Source of the DNA: Peribacillus folii
GTDB lineage: Bacteria > Bacillota > Bacilli > Bacillales > DSM-1321
Reading direction: 5' to 3'
DNA: 57,658 bases
NCBI RefSeq assembly: GCF_030271255.1
Contig: NZ_JASJOM010000017.1
Location: 1 to 57,658 of the forward strand
The translations under genes were made by a program, and so were the position numbers. The notes under the pieces were generated by a model, which was given only the letters and a program-made list of their open reading frames with translations, had not been told where the DNA came from and did not search any database. Below are positions 17,930 through 27,264 of this stretch, piece by piece. Within the stretch, counting starts at the first letter, position 1; the number at the start of each line of letters is the position of its first letter.

Positions 17930-20734
17930 TTATAAATTGGTTTCGCCCTTCACGGTGATGCCGCCGAGGTTCACAGTTTTCCCTTGAACCCCTGATATGT
18001 TCAGATCGCCCTCGACTGTAACATTCGAAAAAGTGAAATCATCCATAGGAGTGCCCGTCAATGTAAGATGCCCGGTAATCTTCGCATCCTTCAATGAGTC
18101 GATATCGGTGATGTCCACAACCACATCGCCATTATGGACTTTCGGTGCATCTGCACTTCCCCCAAAGTCTTTAGCCGCTACTTCGGTTGGATCTGCAGGG
18201 TTGCCTGCCACATCTTTAATCCGCCCTTCCATGCTTGGAGCCACCGTTTTCAGTCCGCTTACATGATCACGTAAATTTTCCCAATCGGCAAGCCCGATAT
18301 CGGTCACCCGTCCTTCTTCATAAGCCTTCTTGAAAACGGTGAAGCCATCTCCGCCCTTGGCTGTAAAAGCATTGGTCGCGACGACATATTGCTTCGCTGC
18401 CTCCAATTCGGAGTAAGTTCCATCTTGGCCCAAGACTTCAACCTTGTTCACACGGCTGCCTGCCGGCTTCGAGCTGTCGTAGCTGAATTTCATTCCGGAT
18501 ACATGCAGGAAACCGCCATTTTCCTTAGGCGCAAGACTGACACTATGCTCTAATGCCTCCGTGATTTCCGCACCGGTCAGCTTCATCGTCGCCAGCGTAT
18601 TGCCGAATGGTAAAACGGTCAGGATTTCACCAAGCGTGATTTCGCCCTGATCGATGCCGGCACGGATCCCTCCGCCATTTTGGAACGCGATGACTGCATC
18701 ACGATTAAATTCTTTTGCTTTGCTAAGCATTCCATCCGTAATCAAGTTACCTAGTTCCGTTTCATTTTTACGTACACTCGGCTTCGTTTCGACGCCTCCA
18801 TCACGAGGGGTTTCCAAAGCATTCACGGCGGTTGCCCCTGTCTTCGTTTCCTTCAGCTCCTTAATCTTCGAGGAGTATGTTTCCAGCAGCTTAGCCGCTT
18901 CGGCATCTTCCTGTTTATCGGCAAGTGTGATCAGCTGGCCTGCCTGACCGACAATCTTGCCATCCTTATCGAATTGCACATCGACCGTTCCCAAAAAGTC
19001 GCTATACTGATAGCCTTGAACGATGACCGTACGATCCTTATCGTTCCCTTTTGCATCCTTGTCAATAACGACAGGGGTTTCCAATTTCGTATGGCTATGG
19101 CCGCCCACGATTACATCGATCCCTTTGACGCTCGAGGCCAAGGTAAGATCATTATCGTAAGCTGCGTTGTCATCATAGCCAATATGGGAGATCGCGACGA
19201 TCTTATTCACGCCCATGCCCTCAAATGCCTTGACCGCTTTTTCGGCTTCCTTGAGATAGTTTTCGAATTGTATGCTTCCGGGACTTGAAATATCTTTCGT
19301 TTCTTCAGTCGTAAGCCCGAAGAATCCGACCTTTTGACCGTCCACTTCCTTCACGATTCCATTGTAAATCTTCCCTTGCTCCGGTTTACTTGAAATCAAG
19401 TCAGAAAAGAGTCCCTTAAATTTATTATCTTTGGAGAAATCCACATTCGAACTGACAAATGGGAATTGTGCCCCTTTGACGAAATCGGCCAAGGCTTGAT
19501 GCCCTTCCGCACTTGATCCCAAATCAAATTCGTGATTTCCAAAAGTCATGATGTCATATTTCATGAGGTTCATGAATTGAAGATCCGCCTGTCCCTTGAA
19601 TTCATTGAAATATAGCGTTCCCGAAAATACGTCCCCGGCATCCACCAGCAAGGCCTGCGGTTTAACTTGACGCACTTCCTTAACAGCCGTCACCCTTTTG
19701 GCCACATTGTCCAAGTGGGCATGTGTGTCATTGGTGTGCATCAAGGAAAGCGTGATCGCCTTGGGCTTTAATGCCTCCTCGGCAGCCGCCACCTTTTTAT
19801 CCGCCTGGGTGATCTTCGCCTCGAATTCCTTGCGATCGACATCCTTGATTCCGCTTAAATTGATGGCGGCCTTGGCTTTTTTAGCCGCATCTATCTGTTG
19901 TTTCGTTTTAAGCTCCCCATTGGCAAGAGCTACATAGGCATTCACTTTTTTGGCGGCTTCCTTTTTCTTTTCCGCATATACCGCAGCATCATACTTGGCG
20001 GTTACTTCTTTTACATAAGCATGGATGCCCTTGCCGAGCTTCGATGTTTTACTGACCTTTTTCAGCTGTGCCGAAACGGTTTTCATCCGTTTGTCTGCCG
20101 TATTCAGATCGCCTTTTTTCACCCAGTACTCCGCTTTTTCATAGTAAAACGGCACTTTCAGATCACCATTCAAAGCGGTTTTGGTCGACTTTGTGAATTT
20201 ATCGTATAAAAGCTTTTCGATCTTCGCACCGTACACCGTATCCTTTATGGCCTTGTCCGCCTTTTCCACGGCCTTATCAAGGGCGTTGTATTGATCCCTG
20301 ATATCATTGGATTTCTTGGCAATGACCGCATTCGTAAAGGTATTGATCGCCTTATCATGTGCAGCTTTCGCTTTTTCGGCGTCTTTATATCCTTTTACAT
20401 ACCCCTCTGATCGGGTGATATATTTATCATAAGCTTCGATTTCTTTATATTTGGCTTCTTTTTCTTTTTTGCTTAAGACTGATTTTTTGATTGAAGAGTT
20501 GATGTCTTTTTTAGCTTGTTTGGCTGACTTGATTTGTTTCTCGACAGTGGACACGGAAGCGAGTTTAGAAGAGTAGAAATAGGTATCGAATGGTTTTTTG
20601 ATGGTGGCCTTAGCCGCTTTGATTTTTGCATTCAGGCTGGTGGCGGCGTCTGATGGTGCCGGTGCTACTGCCACGATCGCTGTCGCAGCCATAATCGCAG
20701 CTGAGGCGATTTTCACGGTTTTCTTTTTCCCCAT
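17930..20734 (-). CDS. Secreted 5'-nucleotidase with SbsC-like cell-wall-binding N-terminus
   Basis: A 934-residue exported enzyme. Signal peptide about 1-30 (ends SDAATS). Residues about 30-325 are Lys/Ala-rich helical bundles that resemble the N-terminal secondary-cell-wall-polymer-binding region of the S-layer protein SbsC. Then comes a metallophosphoesterase (LMHTNDTHAHLD about 330, DAGDVFSGT, GNHEFD about 401, GGHSHT about 545) and the 5'-nucleotidase C-terminal domain (FQNGGGIRAG about 688), ending in a short beta-rich module. It should remove phosphate from nucleotides at the wall surface. ATG 20734 follows GGGAGG; the upstream ATG at 20785 lacks a site. First gene of the operon with the dual nuclease. 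Confidence 0.92.
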   Translation of the reverse strand: MGKKKTVKIASAAIMAATAIVAVAPAPSDAATSLNAKIKAAKATIKKPFDTYFYSSKLASVSTVEKQIKSAKQAKKDINSSIKKSVLSKKEKEAKYKEIEAYDKYITRSEGYVKGYKDAEKAKAAHDKAINTFTNAVIAKKSNDIRDQYNALDKAVEKADKAIKDTVYGAKIEKLLYDKFTKSTKTALNGDLKVPFYYEKAEYWVKKGDLNTADKRMKTVSAQLKKVSKTSKLGKGIHAYVKEVTAKYDAAVYAEKKKEAAKKVNAYVALANGELKTKQQIDAAKKAKAAINLSGIKDVDRKEFEAKITQADKKVAAAEEALKPKAITLSLMHTNDTHAHLDNVAKRVTAVKEVRQVKPQALLVDAGDVFSGTLYFNEFKGQADLQFMNLMKYDIMTFGNHEFDLGSSAEGHQALADFVKGAQFPFVSSNVDFSKDNKFKGLFSDLISSKPEQGKIYNGIVKEVDGQKVGFFGLTTEETKDISSPGSIQFENYLKEAEKAVKAFEGMGVNKIVAISHIGYDDNAAYDNDLTLASSVKGIDVIVGGHSHTKLETPVVIDKDAKGNDKDRTVIVQGYQYSDFLGTVDVQFDKDGKIVGQAGQLITLADKQEDAEAAKLLETYSSKIKELKETKTGATAVNALETPRDGGVETKPSVRKNETELGNLITDGMLSKAKEFNRDAVIAFQNGGGIRAGIDQGEITLGEILTVLPFGNTLATMKLTGAEITEALEHSVSLAPKENGGFLHVSGMKFSYDSSKPAGSRVNKVEVLGQDGTYSELEAAKQYVVATNAFTAKGGDGFTVFKKAYEEGRVTDIGLADWENLRDHVSGLKTVAPSMEGRIKDVAGNPADPTEVAAKDFGGSADAPKVHNGDVVVDITDIDSLKDAKITGHLTLTGTPMDDFTFSNVTVEGDLNISGVQGKTVNLGGITVKGETNL

Positions 20735-20913
20735 TAGAGTATATCCTCCCGTAAGTTCTATACTGACATAATAATTTGTAAACACGGCTTTTGAATTGGC
20801 ACGCTTTTCAAAAAATTACATCCGAATAAACTTCTTCTTTTACACAAATCCCCCTACTTTTTTCCTGTAAAGATTCGTGCATATCCTATATTACAACAAA
20901 ATAATCCAATTTT

Positions 20914-20948
20914 AAAACAAATTTACAATAATACACAAATTATTAACA
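20914..20948. promoter_or_regulatory. PhoP-box-like direct repeats (tentative)
   Basis: On the plus strand hexamers AAAACA (20914), TTTACA (20922), TACACA (20932) and TTAACA (20943) recur every 8-11 bp, similar to the TTAACA-type repeats bound by PhoP in Bacillus. They lie about 180 bp upstream of the nucleotidase start, but the orientation is opposite to the usual one and the region is AT-rich. No gene is visible between 20950 and 21491. Confidence 0.25.
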
Positions 20949-21364
20949 GAATATTATCATTACTTTTAATTCCTAATGCCTACTCCCGACTTAAGTTATC
21001 CCAATAAAATAATTAAATAGGATAATAGTATGAAGAATCATTCAATGGACCGTTGGACTTTATCCCTAAATCCGGTTCTCCTGTTGCCCCTTTTTGTCAT
21101 ATAGCCTCGAAAATACTTGAGTACAACACGAAACTAGTGTGGGAAGTGCGTTAGAATGTTCGCTGAATCTGAATTTAGGTTTTACTTAATAAACTATGGA
21201 GAGAGGCTATACGGAATTGCATAAAGGCAAAAAAAGAATCTTTTTGTTAAATGAAGGATATAAACAGATATGCGCATGCTCAGCGATACAACCGACCTTT
21301 CATTATCCAATCTAGTCATTTAACAGCAATTGGATTGTTTTGTTTTTATTATGATACCACAAAC

Positions 21365-21378
21365 AGAACAAACGTTCT
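21365..21378. promoter_or_regulatory. LexA (SOS) box candidate
   Basis: AGAACAAACGTTCT keeps the whole GAAC-N4-GTTC core of the Bacillus LexA/DinR box with purine/pyrimidine bases as expected; only the outer bases deviate. It lies about 110 bp upstream of the lipoprotein gene, just past a TATGAT. Confidence 0.4.
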
Positions 21379-21384
21379 AGTGTT

Positions 21385-21407
21385 AAAGTGTAAAATACTT
21401 ACACTTT
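21385..21407. promoter_or_regulatory. Inverted repeat upstream of lipoprotein gene
   Basis: Perfect nine-bp arms AAAGTGTAA and TTACACTTT around AATAC, seven bp after the LexA-like box. It could be an operator or an RNA hairpin; it lacks a proper T-run. Confidence 0.5.
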
Positions 21408-21491
21408 TCAAGAAAAAACTGGATATTCATGTTAGAATCACTAGTGAATTTCAAGAATAGGTAGAGTGCAAGTAGATTGGAAGGAAATGAG

Positions 21492-22031
21492 GTGGCTTTC
21501 ATAAAGAAAGTTCTCAGTTTATTGTTAGTATTTGTATGTTTTAATGGTGCAGCTGCTTGTAGCAAGGATGCGGTGAAGGAGAGGAAACCCATTAATGAGG
21601 GAAGTATGGTCAATCTAGAAGATGCAGAAAAATTATTTAAAGGGTATAGTAAAGAGCTATATACCATTAAAGATGCAGCCAATCCGCCTACTTCTGATGA
21701 AATTGCAACAAAAATGAAGGTTTATTTAACAGACAAGCAGTATAAGGCCGATATCAATAACCGTAAATATCAGCTGCCAGAATTAGTATCCAAACAACTT
21801 AACAAAAGGATTGAAGTACAAGATGTTAGCCTTGAAGAACAAAGTAAAAATGATGACAACACTATAGACTACTTTTATACAACGAAATTTAAGGTATATG
21901 ACGAGAATTCATCTAAGGTTTATGAAAAGGAAGGAGAATTAACCATAACCATTACAAAAAATGGCTTGAAAATCGACCGAGAATGGAGCAGAGGCGTGAA
22001 AATTGACGGTTTAGAACAAGGCGGACTTTAA
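21492..22031 (+). CDS. Putative lipoprotein, unrecognised
   Basis: A 179-residue exported protein. Hydrophobic signal (KKVLSLLLVFVCFNG) followed by AAAC as lipobox and a charged mature part with KMKVYLTDKQY and a C-terminal beta-strand pattern (YEKEGELTITITKNGLKI). GTG 21492 is preferred because AAGGA lies six bases upstream; the TTG at 21477 has none. Its codons and the surrounding DNA are more AT-rich than the neighbours. The upstream LexA-like box and inverted repeat suggest dedicated control. I cannot assign a function. Confidence 0.75.
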   Translation: MAFIKKVLSLLLVFVCFNGAAACSKDAVKERKPINEGSMVNLEDAEKLFKGYSKELYTIKDAANPPTSDEIATKMKVYLTDKQYKADINNRKYQLPELVSKQLNKRIEVQDVSLEEQSKNDDNTIDYFYTTKFKVYDENSSKVYEKEGELTITITKNGLKIDREWSRGVKIDGLEQGGL

Positions 22032-22064
22032 TACGTGGGTACAGGACCAATGATGTTCAGATAC

Positions 22065-22121
22065 AAAATGAAAGCTGTACACGTGAGCTTGGGAGTGTAA
22101 CCTTTTCCAAGTTCATTTTTT
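22065..22121 (+). terminator. Terminator of the lipoprotein gene
   Basis: AAAATGAA/TTCATTTT outer pairing with inner CTTGG/CCAAG, then six T. A second weaker GC hairpin (GGGGC/GCCC) follows near 22142-22172. Confidence 0.5.
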
Positions 22122-22295
22122 GTGTTCGCCTTTTTTACTTAGAGGGGCGTATGTCTATATGCGGAGCCCTTTTCCTACCGGCTAGAAATGAAGTCATATA
22201 AAAGGAAACGATAAATTAAATGAAAAAAATCAAAAATAAATGAAAAAAATATTGAAATGGCTATAGAATGTATAATAAACTGAAAATATCCCAAA

Positions 22296-22311
22296 ATGAA
22301 AACGTTATCAA
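22296..22311 (+). promoter_or_regulatory. cre site upstream of the GolD-like gene
   Basis: ATGAAAACGTTATCAA matches the cre consensus at all 16 positions, 28 bp upstream of the start codon, so CcpA repression is likely. A TATAAT lies at 22271-22276. Confidence 0.85.
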
Positions 22312-22339
22312 AATGATAAGACGGAAAGGGTGTTATTTT

Positions 22340-23107
22340 ATGGGGTTTCAAGGATATGATAAAAATTTCAATATTACGGACAAGGTTGCTGTTGTAACAG
22401 GCGGAGCAAGCGGTATCGGTAAAGCTATAGCGGAATTATATATGGAAAAGGGGGCAAAAGTCGCCATTTTCGATCAAAAAGATGGTGTGACCGAGATAGC
22501 TCAGGAATGGAGTATGAAGGATTCCATCGGAGTGCAATGTGATATTACTAGTAATGAAAGTATGGACCTTGCCATTCAGAAAGTTAGGGAGCATTTTGGC
22601 AAGATTGATATTCTAGTAAATTGTGCTGGTATTGCTTTACTTGATGATGCCGAAAATATTTCTGATGAATACTGGCAAAAAACCATTGAGGTTAACTTAA
22701 CTGGATCTTTTAAAATGTGCCAGAAGGTCGGCCATTTAATGATTGAACAAGGAACTGGCGGGAAAATCATCAACTTAGCTTCTCAGGCAGCCCTTATTGC
22801 CTTGGATAATCATGTTGCCTATGCCGCAAGTAAAGCCGGAATTCTTGGAATGACTAAAGTGCTTGCTTATGAATGGGCTCAATTCGACATTAAAGTAAAC
22901 GCAATTTCACCTACCGTCATTTTGACTGAATTGGGGAAAAAGGCTTGGGCTGGGGAAAAAGGGGAACAAGCGAAAAAAGATATTCCGCTTGGACGCTTTG
23001 GATATCCCGAAGAAGTTGCTGCTATTGCCTTATTCCTAGCCAGTGATGCGACAAATCTGATTACGGGTGAAAATATGGTGATGGATGGCGGCAATACGAT
23101 TAAATAA
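22340..23107 (+). CDS. golD: GolD-type SDR (NAD-dependent glycerol / D-threitol dehydrogenase)
   Basis: A 255-residue short-chain dehydrogenase. From memory it is very close to Listeria GolD, with the same N-terminus MGFQGYDKNFNITDKVAVVTG. Rossmann GGASGIGKA, NCAG, and Ser with YAASK catalytic pattern are intact, and the C-terminus reads ITGENMVMDGG. GolD oxidises glycerol to dihydroxyacetone, or D-threitol, with NAD. ATG 22340 follows AAAGGG; earlier in-frame ATGs lie on the cre. No dihydroxyacetone kinase or polyol transporter is adjacent, so the in vivo substrate is uncertain. Confidence 0.85.
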   Translation: MGFQGYDKNFNITDKVAVVTGGASGIGKAIAELYMEKGAKVAIFDQKDGVTEIAQEWSMKDSIGVQCDITSNESMDLAIQKVREHFGKIDILVNCAGIALLDDAENISDEYWQKTIEVNLTGSFKMCQKVGHLMIEQGTGGKIINLASQAALIALDNHVAYAASKAGILGMTKVLAYEWAQFDIKVNAISPTVILTELGKKAWAGEKGEQAKKDIPLGRFGYPEEVAAIALFLASDATNLITGENMVMDGGNTIK

Positions 23108-23181
23108 TGACGAATAAAGATTTCTGTAGGCATTCTCTCTAACTTGGACATCCTGATACTAGTACTCTTGAAACTGCAAGC

Positions 23182-23994
23182 TCAGCCTTGGGTTAAAAAG
23201 GATTTGATCCGGATCCAAGGGCGCTCGTTCTCCCATTTTACCGTGACGGGGACTTGAAAGGTCTTTTCCAAGATATCCTCCGTCAAGACCTCCTTTTTTT
23301 CACCTTTAGCCACAACGTTGCCGGAATTGATTAATAACGCATGTGTGAGGGATGGGACGATTTCTTCAATATGGTGTGTAACATAAATGATCGTTGGTGC
23401 GACTGGGGAATCTGCCATATTTTCAATGGCTGCCAATAGTTCCTCCTTCGCGTGAATATCCAGTCCATTGCATGGTTCATCCAGCACCAGCAGCTTCGGT
23501 GAAGACATAAGGGCCCTTGCCAGCATCACTTTTCTTTTTTCACCTTGGGAGAGCGTATGTATGAGTTGATTGGCCAACTGCTTGATCCTGAATTGGCCCA
23601 GCAGTTCCATCGCCTTGCTGCGATCATCGTCCGTGATTTCATCATAGATGCCTATGGATGCGAACCTTCCGCTTATGACGACTTCAATGGCCGAATCTGC
23701 TCTTGTTTGATACTCTTGATCCAGGGAAGAACTTACCCAGCCAATGGACTTTCGCAGCTCCGGGATATTCGTTTTGCCAAAAACATTTCCCAACACCGAC
23801 ACTTCACCGCTGCTTGGCCATTGATATCCTGTAATCATCTTCAGCATGGATGTTTTCCCTGATCCATTAAGTCCCAGCAGGGCCCAATGTTCTCCTGCCT
23901 GCACCTCCCACGATACCTCATTCAATATCGTTTTCCCTTTCCTGCGCCAGTTAATTTTGTTTAGCGTAATGATGGGCTTGTCTTGGTTCATCAT
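23182..23994 (-). CDS. ABC transporter ATP-binding protein, YlmA-like
   Basis: A 270-residue ATPase. Walker A GLNGSGKTS (about 42), signature LSQGEKRK, Walker B LLVLDEPCNGLD and H-loop VTHH are intact. No permease gene flanks it, and I see no membrane segment in it; it looks like the stand-alone B. subtilis YlmA or a MolC/ModF-like ATPase. Two ATGs follow GGAGG; the second (23991) has the better spacing. Function unknown. Confidence 0.88.
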   Translation of the reverse strand: MMNQDKPIITLNKINWRRKGKTILNEVSWEVQAGEHWALLGLNGSGKTSMLKMITGYQWPSSGEVSVLGNVFGKTNIPELRKSIGWVSSSLDQEYQTRADSAIEVVISGRFASIGIYDEITDDDRSKAMELLGQFRIKQLANQLIHTLSQGEKRKVMLARALMSSPKLLVLDEPCNGLDIHAKEELLAAIENMADSPVAPTIIYVTHHIEEIVPSLTHALLINSGNVVAKGEKKEVLTEDILEKTFQVPVTVKWENERPWIRIKSFLTQG

Positions 23995-24091
23995 GTTTCC
24001 TCCTTATCGGATCATTCATTATCTGAATAATATGTTTTTTATCCCATTCTACCATTACCTATCAAAATCTTCATGATTTTCATGGCATGCA

Positions 24092-24120
24092 AAAAAACGG
24101 TGTGAAGGTTCACACCGTAT
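24092..24120 (-). terminator. Terminator of the EamA transporter gene
   Basis: ACGGTGTGAA/TTCACACCGT stem with a two-base loop and seven T on the minus strand. Confidence 0.9.
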
Positions 24121-24146
24121 ATCTTCCAACATACATCACCTGTTGT

Positions 24147-25046
24147 TCAGGCACTGTTTTTTAGTGCTTGGTCTGTCTTTCTCCCAAATCCATTGATGAT
24201 GACGACACTCGAAATCGCAACCAGTCCGCCTATTGCGGAAAGGACACTCGGAAGCTCCTGGAGCCAGATCCAAGCAACGATAATGGCAAATGCCGGTTCA
24301 ATATACATCATGCTTGTAACGGAACTGGCTTTACCTAATGATAGGGCGATTGCCCAAGAAACATAAGCGACCGCTCCTGGAAAAATGCCGATATAGATGG
24401 CAGAGACATTCGCTTCCAGCGTCGCTGCTTGAAGTGTATGTAAAAGGCCTGGAGAAAAAATGAAAAAAGGCAATGTGCCAGCCCATGTAAAATACGCCGT
24501 CAATTCAATCGGCTTGTAGCGAAGCAATAATGGCTTTTGATAGACGAAAAAGACTGACGTGGCAACAGCTGCGAATAATACTAAAAAAGCCCCGTTAGTA
24601 ATATGGAAGCTTGAACTGGCCGTTCCCCATGTAATAAGAAAGATACCAACAAAACCGATCACTAACCCGAACCAGCCAAACAAACCGAGGCGCTCCTTTA
24701 AAACGAGGACCGCTATCACCGCTGTAAAAATGGGGGCAGAGGCAATGAGCATAGCTGCCGTTCCCGCTGAAACGGTTTCTTCCCCGAACGTTACACCCAA
24801 TTGATAGAGACTGATGCCGATCCAGCCCAAGATCACTATTTTTATGATATCCTTTTTTCGCGGTAAACGGAATTTGCTCGCAGGCCACATCGCATAAAGG
24901 ATAAATACACCGGATGCTATGAGAAAACGAACCAGCACTAAATGCCCTGCGGAGTAACCGCCATGGAGGCTGGCACGAATGGCGGCAAAGGCAGATCCCC
25001 ATAAGCTGATGGCGATCGCCGCTATCATGAATATCTTCAGATTCAT
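24147..25046 (-). CDS. EamA/DMT-family transporter
   Basis: A 299-residue membrane protein with about ten hydrophobic segments in two homologous EamA halves (first half ends with GFVGIFLITWG near residue 140; second half has MMYIEPAFAIIVAWIWLQE near 250). The family exports amino acids, metabolites or drugs by a drug/metabolite exchange fold. ATG 25046 behind GGAGG. Monocistronic to judge by the terminator and the 34-bp gap to pepD. Substrate unknown. Confidence 0.9.
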   Translation of the reverse strand: MNLKIFMIAAIAISLWGSAFAAIRASLHGGYSAGHLVLVRFLIASGVFILYAMWPASKFRLPRKKDIIKIVILGWIGISLYQLGVTFGEETVSAGTAAMLIASAPIFTAVIAVLVLKERLGLFGWFGLVIGFVGIFLITWGTASSSFHITNGAFLVLFAAVATSVFFVYQKPLLLRYKPIELTAYFTWAGTLPFFIFSPGLLHTLQAATLEANVSAIYIGIFPGAVAYVSWAIALSLGKASSVTSMMYIEPAFAIIVAWIWLQELPSVLSAIGGLVAISSVVIINGFGRKTDQALKNSA

Positions 25047-25080
25047 TACCAGGCCTCCATTCCTTTTTTTATAAACAAGC

Positions 25081-26544
25081 CTAAAGGTCTTTCATCCTTT
25101 TTAATGTGTAGAGAAAGTATTGCCAATTATTGATCGTCGAGGGGATGCTGAGATGTTCTTCAGGTGTATGGACGGAAAACATATCCGGCCCGATCGAAAC
25201 GGCATCCAATCCTGGTATCTTATCGATGAACACCCCACATTCAATCCCTGCATGCACAGCGATGACTTCAATTTCTGCTTCATATTTCTCTTTATATGTT
25301 TCTTCAAATAATTTCTTCAGTTTCGATCCAGGATGATAGGGCCATTCCGGATAGTCCGCGTCAATCAATAGGTCGCAGCCGAGCATGTCTGCAATTGCCT
25401 TTGCCTGGGTGACCATAAGATATTTGATGCTCTTGATCGAACTCCTGATTTCACTCTCGAATATCATTTCGGCGTCATTCGTGGTTACGACCCCTAGATT
25501 CGTCGAGCTTTCGACCAATCCCGTTATTCCCATGCTCATCCCTTGGACACCGTGGGGAATGATCAATAGTGAGGAAATGGCTTTAGCCGCCGTCTCCTTG
25601 GAAAAAACGTACCCGGAAATCGGTTCGCTCCGTTCAAACTCGATCAACACTTCAGGATCGGAGGATTGCAGTTCGTTTTTGAACGTTTCGTCCCATTGGC
25701 GGATTTTCTCCCTTACCTGATGCTCATCCTCTAATTGAAGCAGGATGCCTGCCTCCGCTTCGCGCGGGATGGCATTCCCTTTCAGTCCGCCGTTCATTTG
25801 CTGTATGTAGCAAGGGGACTCCAGCTCTACATCCTGTAATACTCTTCCCAGAAGCTTATTGGCATTTCCTCTTTCCTTATCGATCGATATACCGGAATGT
25901 CCGCCCTTCAGTCCTTTTATCCTGATACTGTAGGCAGCTGCATCCTTCGGGGCGGCTTCCCGCATAATCGGGAGGACTTGCCTGACGCGGATTCCTCCTG
26001 CGCTGCTGACCAGCAGCTTTCCATCTTCCTCCGAATCGATATTGATCAGCATTTTTCCTTTGAAATGGGCCGGATCAACGGCAAGGGCCCCGTTCATCGT
26101 CGTTTCTTCTTCGGTCGTTATCACGATTTCAAGCTCAGGGTGCGGGATATCTTTTGCATCCAGGAGAGCTAATGCATAGGCCACCGCAATGCCATTATCG
26201 GCACCTAAGGTTGTATCCGTCGCATACAGCATGTCCCCCATGACCCGTAATTGAAGCGGATCTTTCTCGAAATCATGAAGGGTCCCTTTGTTCTTTTCGC
26301 AAACCATATCCATATGCCCTTGGATGATGACGGCAGGTGCGCTTTCATACCCTAGTGTGGCGGGCTTTTTAATGATCACATTCAGGGCTTCATCCTGAAC
26401 AGACTCAAGACCCCTGTCCTTCGCAAAGCGGATCAGGTAATCACTGATTTCCTTTTCATTCCCCGAACCTCGCGGGATTTTTGAAATCTCTGCAAAATAA
26501 TGAAACACAGGATGATCCGTTAATTCTTCCAACGTTCGATACAT
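25081..26544 (-). CDS. pepD: Aminoacyl-histidine dipeptidase (PepD, M20 family)
   Basis: A 487-residue cytosolic metallopeptidase (beta-alanyl/aminoacyl-histidine dipeptidase) that splits Xaa-His and related dipeptides. Metal and catalytic motifs are visible: GHMDMVCEK, TLGADNGIA, TTEEETTMNGA, the lid segment GLKGGHSG, and HAGIECG near the C-terminus. ATG 26544 has AAAGGGTG six bases upstream; a GTG at 26553 overlaps this site. It follows the VanZ-like gene within 13 bp, so they are probably cotranscribed. Confidence 0.93.
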   Translation of the reverse strand: MYRTLEELTDHPVFHYFAEISKIPRGSGNEKEISDYLIRFAKDRGLESVQDEALNVIIKKPATLGYESAPAVIIQGHMDMVCEKNKGTLHDFEKDPLQLRVMGDMLYATDTTLGADNGIAVAYALALLDAKDIPHPELEIVITTEEETTMNGALAVDPAHFKGKMLINIDSEEDGKLLVSSAGGIRVRQVLPIMREAAPKDAAAYSIRIKGLKGGHSGISIDKERGNANKLLGRVLQDVELESPCYIQQMNGGLKGNAIPREAEAGILLQLEDEHQVREKIRQWDETFKNELQSSDPEVLIEFERSEPISGYVFSKETAAKAISSLLIIPHGVQGMSMGITGLVESSTNLGVVTTNDAEMIFESEIRSSIKSIKYLMVTQAKAIADMLGCDLLIDADYPEWPYHPGSKLKKLFEETYKEKYEAEIEVIAVHAGIECGVFIDKIPGLDAVSIGPDMFSVHTPEEHLSIPSTINNWQYFLYTLKRMKDL

Positions 26545-26557
26545 GAAAAGCACCCTT

Positions 26558-27193
26558 TCATTTAACAGATTTATATAGCTTGTGACCTTTACTTCCTTTC
26601 CCAGGCAGGATCGTAACTACTGTTGAGAAAAACGGATAAAGGCGGTATCCCAAGTAAACACCGAGCATGTTCAGGATAAGATCATCCACATCCAAGCTTC
26701 CGCGCCGGAGCACCAGCTGGCTGATCTCGATGATGGAAATCAAGATGAAAGGATAAAGGAATCTCGTTAAGACTGTCATCTGCTTCCCTTTCCTCGACAG
26801 CAAGTACAGCCCGAACGGAATGAAGAGTCCGACATTCGCGGTAAGGTTATAAAATGACACAAGTCCGGCACTCTCATTCGATGCGTAAGCTAAAATGGTT
26901 GAAAACGGGATCGGATTATAGGAATAAACCTGTCCATTTGGCCGAAAAAACAACAACACCAATAGAGAAAAGCTATAGCCTGCAAAGATGGCCTGCCATA
27001 AAAACCGCCGGACCTGGAGCACTTCTCCGCGAAAATAAAGGATGGCGAACGAAACGGCCATAAGGATACAAAACCAGACAACCACGATTGCCAAAGGATG
27101 CAAATATAAGGAAAGCTTGAGAAACAAAGGCAAGCCGCACAGAAACAACGCTTGCGACAGGAAAAAGGAAAATAGGACCGATTTTAGTGACAT
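26558..27193 (-). CDS. VanZ-like membrane protein
   Basis: A 211-residue protein with about five membrane segments. The conserved VanZ pattern is clear: NLTANVGLFIPFGLYL followed by ISIIEISQLVLRRGSLDVDD and NMLGVYLGY. VanZ domains occur in glycopeptide (teicoplanin) resistance and in many Bacillus proteins of unknown role; nothing here points to resistance. Upstream partner of pepD. Confidence 0.85.
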   Translation of the reverse strand: MSLKSVLFSFFLSQALFLCGLPLFLKLSLYLHPLAIVVVWFCILMAVSFAILYFRGEVLQVRRFLWQAIFAGYSFSLLVLLFFRPNGQVYSYNPIPFSTILAYASNESAGLVSFYNLTANVGLFIPFGLYLLSRKGKQMTVLTRFLYPFILISIIEISQLVLRRGSLDVDDLILNMLGVYLGYRLYPFFSTVVTILPGKGSKGHKLYKSVK

Positions 27194-27264
27194 ATACCTT
27201 CATCCTCCTTCCAAATCATACCTATCTTTTTATCCTAGGGCATCTCCGCGAGCCCGTCAACAGC

